Assembly (NCBI GenBank): GCA_018399555.1
Contig: JAGYOL010000012.1
Location: 1 to 33,829 of the forward strand
Direction of reading: 5' to 3'
Origin: Kiritimatiellia bacterium
GTDB lineage: Bacteria; Verrucomicrobiota; Kiritimatiellia; RFP12; UBA1067
DNA: 33,829 bases
Translations under genes and position numbers: made by a program
The notes under the pieces: generated by a model
The model's database searches: none
Seen by the model: the letters and a program-made list of their open reading frames with translations, nothing else
What the model was told of the DNA's origin: nothing
In this document: piece by piece, positions 1 to 7,913 of the stretch
Layout: each line of letters begins with the position of its first letter
Numbering within the stretch: position 1 is the first letter of the stretch

Positions 1-17
1 TTTTTCTCTTTATTCCT

Positions 18-241
18 ATGCAACGCGTAGCGTTGTTGACTAAACCAGCGGTGCATATCACCCAACTGTTCAATACATGAAAAACCATTTGCATATCACA
101 GAGGCTCAGTTCCTCCTTCGCCAATCTCCTTCGCCAAGGCTTAGGCGTTCAAGAGGCTTCGGTGCTCAAGAGACTACGGCGGGACAAGTTGGTTCCCTGC
201 CTGTGCGTAGCACGCAGACAGGCGGCTCCGCTAGTTTAGGT
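18..241. repeat. Palindromic element copy A, bounded by imperfect inverted repeats CTAAACCAGCGG (40-51) and CCGCTAGTTTAG (228-239)
   Basis: Terminal inverted repeats read directly. The left part is about 81% identical over 43 nt to 24335-24377. A hairpin CAACGC-GTA-GCGTTG sits just outside the left arm. Confidence 0.7.
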
Positions 242-300
242 TTGATAAGTGGATGTTTTTTTGTTTAAATCAAGGTGTTTATTTTGAAAGGGATGCTTAT

Positions 301-1356
301 ATGAGTGAAGTGGATAGGGGAAGACGATCTTTAGGCTGTGGATACGGTTGCCTGCTGCTTTTGGCGGTTTTTGCGGGAATCTTCGCCGCATTCTTCGCGC
401 TGTTCTGGTTCGGCGGACAGCGCGGAGCTTTTGAAACGGGTGAGTTTCAACGTCAGTTTGCCGGTGCCGTTCAATACGGTGGCTATGATCAGTTTCCGCG
501 GATGACGGAAAAGTGGAGCTCCGGCTCCGGCACCACCAAGGTTGTGCGAATTCCCGTTTACGGCATGATAATGTTTGCGCAGCAGGGCATGTGGGGTGCC
601 CGAGGTGCTGAAACCGTCCTGCGCTCAATCAGGCGGGCAACCCATGATCCCGATGTGAAGGCGATCATACTGGAAGTCAACAGCGGCGGCGGCGGGATCA
701 CGGCCAGCGATATACTTTACAAAGAACTGCAGGATTTCAAACAGGTTGATCCTCAACGCAGAATCGTGACCGTGATGGGTGATATCGCCGCATCGGGTGC
801 CTATTACATTTCACTGCCATCGGATTGTATCATTGCGCATCCCACAACCGTTACCGGTTCAATCGGTGTGATTATGCAGTCATACAATATCAAAGAGCTT
901 GCAGCTAAACTGGGCATCAAGGACATTACCGTCAAATCCGGTGAAAATAAGGATTTCTTCAATCCCTTTCAGGAGATAGACCCTGATCAGGTTGCCATTA
1001 TGCAACGGGTTATCGAACGGATGCATGAACGTTTTATCACTCTGGTTTCAGAGAATCGCGGTCTCTCGCGGGAGGTGGTTGCTGAATTGGCGGATGGACG
1101 CGTTTTTCTGGCGGATGAAGCGGTGCGCAACGGTTTGATCGATGAAATCGGTTACTATCAGAGTGCCGAAACGAAGCTTGCCGAGTTGCTGGATGTTGAA
1201 ATGGTGAAGGTTTTCCGTTATGAGGAGCAGATCTCGCTCGGTGATATTTTCCGGGGAGGGCCGGGTATCGGCACCCGGCTTCATGGACTGCTGCGTGGTG
1301 AAACGTCCGCTTCCGGTCTGATGTATCTCTGGCAACCCTCCGCTGTCGGCGAGTGA
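301..1356 (+). CDS. sppA: Signal peptide peptidase SppA-like S49 serine protease
   Basis: N-terminal TM segment, then GDIAASGAYYISLPSDCIIAHPTTVTGSIGVIMQ, typical of S49 proteases. ATG at 301 preferred over 253 (RBS-like gaaaggg upstream). Confidence 0.88.
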   Translation: MSEVDRGRRSLGCGYGCLLLLAVFAGIFAAFFALFWFGGQRGAFETGEFQRQFAGAVQYGGYDQFPRMTEKWSSGSGTTKVVRIPVYGMIMFAQQGMWGARGAETVLRSIRRATHDPDVKAIILEVNSGGGGITASDILYKELQDFKQVDPQRRIVTVMGDIAASGAYYISLPSDCIIAHPTTVTGSIGVIMQSYNIKELAAKLGIKDITVKSGENKDFFNPFQEIDPDQVAIMQRVIERMHERFITLVSENRGLSREVVAELADGRVFLADEAVRNGLIDEIGYYQSAETKLAELLDVEMVKVFRYEEQISLGDIFRGGPGIGTRLHGLLRGETSASGLMYLWQPSAVGE

Positions 1357-1398
1357 GATTATCTTCCATCTGGCGGAGTGGGATTCAGGGGTTTGCGC

Positions 1399-3675
1399 AT
1401 GCGGTTCGCCCAGGGTCAATATGTACATATGGTGGGCATTTGCGGAGTCGGCATGGCCGGTCTGGCGCGTCTGCTGCATGCGCGCGGCTGCGTTGTCAGC
1501 GGCTGTGATGTCGAGCTGAACACATCGGCGGATGATTTGCGCGAGATCGGTGTGGCCGTCGTGCAGGGGCACGGTTCGGCTCATATTGAAGATCTGCCGA
1601 CCAATGCGGTGGTTGTGGTTACACCGGCTGTGCCTGCTGATGAAGATGAGATTCTTGGTGCCCGTCGGCGCGGCTTGAAAATTATTTCGCGAGGCCAGGT
1701 GCTGGCTGCACTGACTTCTGCGCGTGACAGCGTGGCCGTCTGCGGAACACATGGAAAAACTACGACCAGCTGTTTCACCGCCCGCCTTTTTCAGGAGCTG
1801 GGGGCGGATCCCGACTGGTGTATCGGCGGCTGCACCGTGACACTCGGAAAAGTTGCCGAAGCGGGTCATAACGACCTGCTGATTGTAGAGGCGGACGAAA
1901 GCGACGGCACTCTGCGCTGTTATTCGCCCGTGACTATTGTTCTGCTGAATGTCGATATCGATCATCTGGAACATTTTGCGGGAGAGGCAGAGCTGATTGA
2001 GTGTTACAGTATGGCAGTTCGGCAGACCAGGGATGCGGTCTGCGTCAATCGTGATGACCAACGTGCCTGGCGTATCGCACAGGATTACGGCGGCGGCATC
2101 CTGAGCTTTGGTTTTCATGCGGAGGCGCGGTTGCGGGCGATCGATATAGATGTTTCCGGCAACCACTCCGGTTTCAAAGTGATTTACGAAGATTGTGAGT
2201 GTGCACAGATCAGAATTGGTGTGGGGGGGCGGCACAATATCACTAATGCTCTGGGTGCGGCGGCGGCGGCACTGTCGCGCGGCTTCGATCTGCATGCGAT
2301 CTGCGCTGCGCTGCCGCGGGCTTGCAGTGAGCTGCCGGCCCGCCGCTTTGAGTCAATAGGGTCAGTAAATGGTGTGCGCTACGTAGCTGACTACGCGCAT
2401 CACCCGGCTGAAATCCGCGCTGCGACAGGCATGGCGCTTGACTGCTCGGCACTCCGGGTTGTGGCAGTATTCCAACCGCATCGTTATACTCGTACACGTG
2501 CATTGGGAGCTGATTTTCCTGAGGCATTCGCCGGAGTGGATGAGGTTGTGCTGCTGCCGGTGTATCCGGCATCGGAGCAACCGCTGCGCGGCGGTTGTGC
2601 CTGCAACCTCTATGCCGCATTCAGAGAGCGTCTGCCGCAGCTGCCGCTGACCTATACCTCCGGATTGGAGGAGTGTGCTGGCTATCTCCGGCGCAGCTGC
2701 CGCAGCGGTGATCTGGTGATGCTGATCGGTGCCGGCGATGTAATAAACTTGAAGCAGTTGATCTTCACAGATGCGGCTCCGGTTGACGGAGAGTTTTGCC
2801 AGGCTCTGGCTCAACTGGCCGGTGAATCGTTCAGCCAGGCTGCGCAACTGACCGAGTTTTCGGTTTTTCCGACACGTGGTACTGGAAATGCGGTTTACGT
2901 ACGTTCTATGCCGGCACTTCAAAGGGTTGTAAATTTATGCCGCAAATTCAAGGTCAAGTGCCGTCCTGCCGGGCTGGGATTCAACACGCTCATCAGTGAC
3001 TGCGGTTACGATGGTCTGTTTGTGCGGCTTGCCGGCGATGAATTCGAGAGTGTTGTCATAAGCGGAAATCGGGTGCGAGCCGGCGGCGGTGTCAACTCTG
3101 CGCGGCTGCTTGACGCTCTGCAGCGTGCCGAACTGACCGGATTGGAGTTTATGGAGGGTATTCCCGGAACTTTGGGAGGATGGCTTGCGATGAATGCCGG
3201 AGCGCACGGCAGTGAACTGGGTGATCACGTGAAAGAGCTCGAAATTGTCACCTTCGATGGTAGATTGAAGTATCTCGGGGCGGATGAGTGCGGTTTTGAA
3301 TATCGAAATTGCCGGGCATTGGAAAATGCGTTTGCGGTCGGCTGTACATTTGATTTGCGGAGAACAGAGCGCAGTGAGGTTGCCGGTGCCCGCCGCCAGA
3401 TTCGCAACCGGCGTATCCCGCTGCGAGGCTTGCGAACAGCGGGTTCTGTTTTTAAAAATCCGCCTGGTGATCATGCCGGACGGTTGTTGGAAAATTCCGG
3501 CTGCAAATCACTGCGTGTAGGCGGTGCCTTTGTTGCCGATTTTCACGCCAATATAGTGGCTCTCGATGACACGGGCACAGCTTCGGATGTTATGGCACTG
3601 GTGCAGATTATGCGTGAGCGTGTCAGATTTGATGCTGAGGTGGAATTGCAATGTGAGATAAAAGGAGTCTGGTGA
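1399..3675 (+). CDS. murC-murB: MurC-MurB fusion: UDP-N-acetylmuramate--L-alanine ligase / UDP-N-acetylenolpyruvoylglucosamine reductase
   Basis: N-terminal VAVCGTHGKTTTS (Mur ligase P-loop) and C-terminal NAGAHGSELGD and GSVFKNP...AGRLLENSGCK (MurB) in one 765-codon frame. The ORF opens at GTG 1378; ATG 1399 is the likely start. Confidence 0.93.
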   Translation: MRFAQGQYVHMVGICGVGMAGLARLLHARGCVVSGCDVELNTSADDLREIGVAVVQGHGSAHIEDLPTNAVVVVTPAVPADEDEILGARRRGLKIISRGQVLAALTSARDSVAVCGTHGKTTTSCFTARLFQELGADPDWCIGGCTVTLGKVAEAGHNDLLIVEADESDGTLRCYSPVTIVLLNVDIDHLEHFAGEAELIECYSMAVRQTRDAVCVNRDDQRAWRIAQDYGGGILSFGFHAEARLRAIDIDVSGNHSGFKVIYEDCECAQIRIGVGGRHNITNALGAAAAALSRGFDLHAICAALPRACSELPARRFESIGSVNGVRYVADYAHHPAEIRAATGMALDCSALRVVAVFQPHRYTRTRALGADFPEAFAGVDEVVLLPVYPASEQPLRGGCACNLYAAFRERLPQLPLTYTSGLEECAGYLRRSCRSGDLVMLIGAGDVINLKQLIFTDAAPVDGEFCQALAQLAGESFSQAAQLTEFSVFPTRGTGNAVYVRSMPALQRVVNLCRKFKVKCRPAGLGFNTLISDCGYDGLFVRLAGDEFESVVISGNRVRAGGGVNSARLLDALQRAELTGLEFMEGIPGTLGGWLAMNAGAHGSELGDHVKELEIVTFDGRLKYLGADECGFEYRNCRALENAFAVGCTFDLRRTERSEVAGARRQIRNRRIPLRGLRTAGSVFKNPPGDHAGRLLENSGCKSLRVGGAFVADFHANIVALDDTGTASDVMALVQIMRERVRFDAEVELQCEIKGVW

Positions 3676-4571
3676 TGCTGAAAGTTGCTGTGTTAATGGG
3701 GGGCACCTCGCAGGAGAGAGAGATATCAATGAAATCAGGCAATGCTGTGGCAGCGGCTCTGGAGCGCAGGGGCTATCAGACACTGCCGGTTGTTCTGAAT
3801 GAGGATAGTCTTACCGCATTGCCTGATGGAGTCGATGCTGTTTTTATCGCTCTGCATGGCGGTTATGGTGAAAACGGCGGGGTTCAGGCTGATCTGGATG
3901 CACGCGGTATAGCCTACACAGGGCCGGGTGCCGCCGCCAGCCGTCTGGCAATGGACAAGATTGCTGCCAAAAAACTGCTAGTCGCTGCCGGTATTCCCAC
4001 AGCCGAGTGGGAGGTTTTAAGATACGGTGAAGCGTTGCGCAAGTTGAATTTTCCGGTTGTTGTGAAACCGCCCCGTGAGGGTTCCAGTGTGGGGGTTGCC
4101 AAAGTGAATGCAGCTGACGAACTGCCGGCCGCTTTGTCGGCAGCCTGTGCAGCTGATGCGCTGGGTGAGGCCTTGGTCGAAGGCTACATTGCGGGACGTG
4201 AATGGACCGTCGGCATCATCGGTGAACAGGTGCTGCCGGTGGTCGAGATTCTGGCACCGGACGGCTGGTACGGATTTGAAGCAAAATATACCCAGGGCCT
4301 TTCACATTTCGGGTTTCCTGATCCGGATGCAGAGGGTCCGCTGATCGACGAAGCGCAACGCCGGGCACTCTCAGCATACGATGCTCTGGGGTGCCGGGGG
4401 GTGAGCCGCGTGGATTTTCGCATAACTCCGGACGGCACCTGTTCGGTGCTGGAGGTCAACACTGTTCCGGGGATGACGTCAACCAGTCTTCTGCCGCGTG
4501 CGGCAGCTCGGGCCGGTCTGGATTTTGATGATCTTTGTTCAAAGCTGGTTGAGTTATCGGCCCACGATTGA
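3675..4571 (+). CDS. ddl: D-alanine--D-alanine ligase
   Basis: VLMGGTSQEREIS, VVKPPREGSSVGV and VLEVNTVPGMTSTSLLP are characteristic of Ddl. Confidence 0.95.
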   Translation: MLKVAVLMGGTSQEREISMKSGNAVAAALERRGYQTLPVVLNEDSLTALPDGVDAVFIALHGGYGENGGVQADLDARGIAYTGPGAAASRLAMDKIAAKKLLVAAGIPTAEWEVLRYGEALRKLNFPVVVKPPREGSSVGVAKVNAADELPAALSAACAADALGEALVEGYIAGREWTVGIIGEQVLPVVEILAPDGWYGFEAKYTQGLSHFGFPDPDAEGPLIDEAQRRALSAYDALGCRGVSRVDFRITPDGTCSVLEVNTVPGMTSTSLLPRAAARAGLDFDDLCSKLVELSAHD

Positions 4572-4604
4572 TATCATGAGGGGCAGATCAATACGGATAT
4601 CGCA

Positions 4605-5513
4605 GTGAAATTTGAGCTACTCAGAAATATTTTCAGATCAGGCGGAAAATCCGCAGCGCCGAAAAACGCAAAAAGCAGCGCACGGGCAAATTCCCGCTCG
4701 CGCCGCAGTGGTCGTCGCGGTTCGGAAATGCCCCCTTGGGTCAGGAAGGTATTGAAATTCAGTGCGGTGCTTCTGGCAGTACTCCTGATTCTGGCGGTGT
4801 TCCAGCAAGCCTTTTACAGCTTTTACTTTCGTTCTAACTCCTTGTTTGTCGTCAAAGACATAAAGAAAAATGTCAATATAGATACCGGCAAAACTGTGAC
4901 CTCCGATCTGATCAAAGAGTTTCTGGGCATTCAGGAGGGTGTCAACCTCTTTTCTATCAATGTTGATGCCAAGCGGGCTGAGTTGCTGCGTATAGCACCC
5001 AGCATTAAGGATATTGTGATTGTCAGACGTATGCCCGATGTTTTAGATGTTTCCATTATCGAAAGAGATCCGGTGGTGCGCATCGGTCAGGATGGACGGG
5101 TTGCTGATGAAGCGGGCGTCGTTTTTGTGCGCTATAAAAACACCGAGGGATTGCCGGTAATAATTCACTCATCCGGCAACAGGAAAGCCCGACCGGGCGA
5201 CCGTCTGAGTGCGATGGATTTGGCGGCGGTTAAACTGGCTGCCTCCACTTTCCGCCCTGAGTGCAAATTACGTATGCACACCCTCGATTCATCATTCACC
5301 CGTTATATAAAACTCACATTTCACGACGGACGTACGGCCAAAATAGCCTGGCAAGATATGACGGAGTTCAATAAAGACTCATACCGGAAGATGATCAGGC
5401 AGTATGATAATCTAGTACAGTGTATGATTTCAGATGTCGGAAAAATACATTATGCCTGGGATGCCCAGCTCGAACGACGTATCTTCGGGAAACGACGCAA
5501 TTTCACAGAGTAG
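4605..5513 (+). CDS. ftsQ: FtsQ/DivIB-like cell division protein
   Basis: Basic N-terminus, single TM, POTRA-like region (NLFSINVDAKRAELLRIAPSIKDIVIVRRMPDVLDVSIIERDPV), position between ddl and ftsA. Confidence 0.8.
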   Translation: MKFELLRNIFRSGGKSAAPKNAKSSARANSRSRRSGRRGSEMPPWVRKVLKFSAVLLAVLLILAVFQQAFYSFYFRSNSLFVVKDIKKNVNIDTGKTVTSDLIKEFLGIQEGVNLFSINVDAKRAELLRIAPSIKDIVIVRRMPDVLDVSIIERDPVVRIGQDGRVADEAGVVFVRYKNTEGLPVIIHSSGNRKARPGDRLSAMDLAAVKLAASTFRPECKLRMHTLDSSFTRYIKLTFHDGRTAKIAWQDMTEFNKDSYRKMIRQYDNLVQCMISDVGKIHYAWDAQLERRIFGKRRNFTE

Positions 5514-5522
5514 GAGATAACA

Positions 5523-6728
5523 TTGAAAAAAGATCCAATAGCTGTGTTGGAAATAGGTACCTCTCGCACAGTTGTCTGTGTGGGAGAACCCGACGACAGC
5601 GGTAATATACGATTGACCGGTATGGGCAGTTTTCCAACTAACGGAGTACGCAAGGGCCAGATAATCGATTTCAAAAAGGTCGCCAACGGAGTTGAGGCAG
5701 CCCGGGTGCAGGCAGAGGATGAGTCGGAAATAAATATCTGGCAGGTTCATCTGGCGGTGACCGGCGCACACATCACTGCGCAACCGCACTTGGAAAGAGT
5801 CGCCATTCAGGCGGCGGATAAAATTGTGACATCCGATGACATTGAGGAGCTGGATGATATTCTGAGTGAACCGGTGCTGGATGCCGAGCGAGTTTTGCTG
5901 CATACTTTGAACCAGTATTGGGATGTTGATGACCAGAACGGCATCGCCAATCCGGAAGGTATGCGATGCAATATGCTGTCCCGCAACGCTCTGGTTGTCA
6001 GCGGACTGCAGAATCGCGTGGACAACTTCAAGCAGGTGGTGGCCGATCTCAAGATGGATGTTGTTGATGTCGTTTTTGATGGTGTGGCGGCTTCGCGGGC
6101 GGTTCTCAGCACCGCGCAGAAACGCGATGGTGTCGTGCTGATTGATCTCGGGGCAGGCACGACTTCGGTCATGGTTTTTCAGAACCAGGTGGTTACAGAA
6201 CTCTTCTGTCTGGGAGTCGGAGGCGACCACGTGACATACGATATTGCCTGCGGCTTCAATATAAACTGGAGCAAGGCCGAAGAGATCAAATGTAAATTCG
6301 GGCGCGCCACTTTGGATGCGCAATCTGCTCAGGAACGTATTAAAATTCCAGGTCGTGAAACCTTCGGACCTGATTCGATCAATGCCAAGTCACTCCAGGT
6401 CATTATCAATGCCCGCTTGGATGAGATATTTAAAATTATTAAAGACCGCCTGCAGGAAGCAGGCTTGATGTTCAATCTCGGTGCAGGTCTGGTGCTGACC
6501 GGCGGCGGTGCGGCACTCACTGATATTGAAAGCCTCGCACAAAGGATTTTCAATCTGCCCTGCCATAAAGGTAAAATCCTCAATGTTGACGGTTTTTCCG
6601 AACGCAGTGATCCCGAGTCTTACGCAACTGTTGCGGGATTGCTCCGATATGCGTATGATGCGTTAGAAACGAAGAAAAATAGCAGAGGAATCTGGGGCAG
6701 GTTCTCAGAAAAATTCCTGGGAAAATAA
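5523..6728 (+). CDS. ftsA: Cell division protein FtsA
   Basis: Actin-fold motifs (AVLEIGTSRTVV, VVLIDLGAGTTSV, LTGGGAAL) and a C-terminal amphipathic segment GIWGRFSEKFLGK. TTG start. Confidence 0.9.
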   Translation: MKKDPIAVLEIGTSRTVVCVGEPDDSGNIRLTGMGSFPTNGVRKGQIIDFKKVANGVEAARVQAEDESEINIWQVHLAVTGAHITAQPHLERVAIQAADKIVTSDDIEELDDILSEPVLDAERVLLHTLNQYWDVDDQNGIANPEGMRCNMLSRNALVVSGLQNRVDNFKQVVADLKMDVVDVVFDGVAASRAVLSTAQKRDGVVLIDLGAGTTSVMVFQNQVVTELFCLGVGGDHVTYDIACGFNINWSKAEEIKCKFGRATLDAQSAQERIKIPGRETFGPDSINAKSLQVIINARLDEIFKIIKDRLQEAGLMFNLGAGLVLTGGGAALTDIESLAQRIFNLPCHKGKILNVDGFSERSDPESYATVAGLLRYAYDALETKKNSRGIWGRFSEKFLGK

Positions 6729-6731
6729 TTT

Positions 6732-7913
6732 ATGATAGCAAGATCAGATATGTTGCTGCTGGGAGTAGGCGGCGGCGGTTGTGCGATCACATGTGCCGTT
6801 GTCAAACAAGCCGACGTTAATTTCAAGGCATTGGCCGTCGATACCGATGCCGGCTCAAGTCGCGAGGCCGGTGATAACGCGATTGATTTTCTGCTCATAG
6901 GTCGCGATCGTCTGATGGGAAAGGGCACCGGTGGTGATGTGGCCAGCGGACGGGTGGCGGCCGATGACGACATGCAGCGTCTGGACCCGTTTCTCAGCGA
7001 GGTGCGGCTGGCGGTGGTGGTCTGCTCTCTCGGCTCTGGAACCGGTGGCGGTGCAACTCCGAAAATCCTGGATTATCTCTCCGATCGCGGCATTACAACC
7101 CTCTGCTTTGCCACACTTCCCTTTCAATTTGAGAGCGCCAGCCGGGTCGCATGTGCCGCAGGTATAACTTCGCTGCTTGCCGAAAGTGCCGATACACTAA
7201 TCACACTGCCGCTGGATCAACTGCATGAATGCAGCACGGATGACAATCTGAAACAGTGTGTCGATGTGGCCGCCGGAATCATAGGTGCCGGCGTGGCACT
7301 TGTGTGGCGCATGGTCTGTATGCCAGGCTATATCCAGCTTGATTCCGAGAAAATCAGAACTCTGGTGGTTGGCGGCAGGATGGCGAAACTTGGATTTGCC
7401 GGCAGTTCTGATCAGATTGAAGAGCGCGCCGCGGTTGTTCTGGATGGGCTGAGCTCGTTTCCGCTGTTACGGGAGGAAAAGGGCGGAATTCGCGCCGCGG
7501 AAGCACTGTTGGTCGGTATAATCGGCGGTGACGATCTGCGCCTTTCAGAGATCAGGCAGATTATGAACGGGATCAAAGCTCTTTACAATAAGGATGTTCG
7601 CGTTGAAATGGGTACTGTGCAGGATTCACTCTATAACGGACGTATCGATGTGGTGCTGCTGGCTTTCCGGAATCGGACACCGTTCACCGGTGCTGTCGCT
7701 GCGGTACAGCCCGTACTCGGCGATGAACCGCCCGTTGCGGATGTTTTGACTGTTGTGAAACAGACGCGCAAGGCCAAAGTACGCGGCGGTAGCCGCCTGT
7801 CCGTCGGTTCAAGCGGACGTGGCAGATTCCAGAACTGTGATCCCACCCTTCATTGCGGGGTTGATCTGGATGTGCCGACCTACCTGCGCTACGGATTAAA
7901 TATCGAGAAGTGA
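6732..7913 (+). CDS. ftsZ: Divergent FtsZ-family (tubulin/FtsZ) protein
   Basis: GVGGGGCA, AVDTDA, SLGSGTGGGATP (cf. GMGGGTGTGAAP), PFQFES, GGDDLRLSEI. C-terminal DVPTYLRYG resembles the DIPAFLRKQ FtsA-binding peptide. Directly follows ftsA. Confidence 0.88.
   Translation: MIARSDMLLLGVGGGGCAITCAVVKQADVNFKALAVDTDAGSSREAGDNAIDFLLIGRDRLMGKGTGGDVASGRVAADDDMQRLDPFLSEVRLAVVVCSLGSGTGGGATPKILDYLSDRGITTLCFATLPFQFESASRVACAAGITSLLAESADTLITLPLDQLHECSTDDNLKQCVDVAAGIIGAGVALVWRMVCMPGYIQLDSEKIRTLVVGGRMAKLGFAGSSDQIEERAAVVLDGLSSFPLLREEKGGIRAAEALLVGIIGGDDLRLSEIRQIMNGIKALYNKDVRVEMGTVQDSLYNGRIDVVLLAFRNRTPFTGAVAAVQPVLGDEPPVADVLTVVKQTRKAKVRGGSRLSVGSSGRGRFQNCDPTLHCGVDLDVPTYLRYGLNIEK

Noticed and set aside
77-268. 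63-aa ORF at the left edge
   Set aside because: Lies inside the repeat element (TIRs and tandem repeats); translation is low-complexity and Arg/Ser-rich.
1048-2295. 415-aa minus-strand ORF opposite murC
   Set aside because: Antisense to strongly supported sppA/murC coding sequence; composition is shadow-ORF-like (His/Arg/Gln rich) with no recognisable domain.
5430-6323. 297-aa minus-strand ORF opposite ftsA
   Set aside because: Antisense to ftsA with no motifs. Long shadow ORFs are expected in this codon usage.
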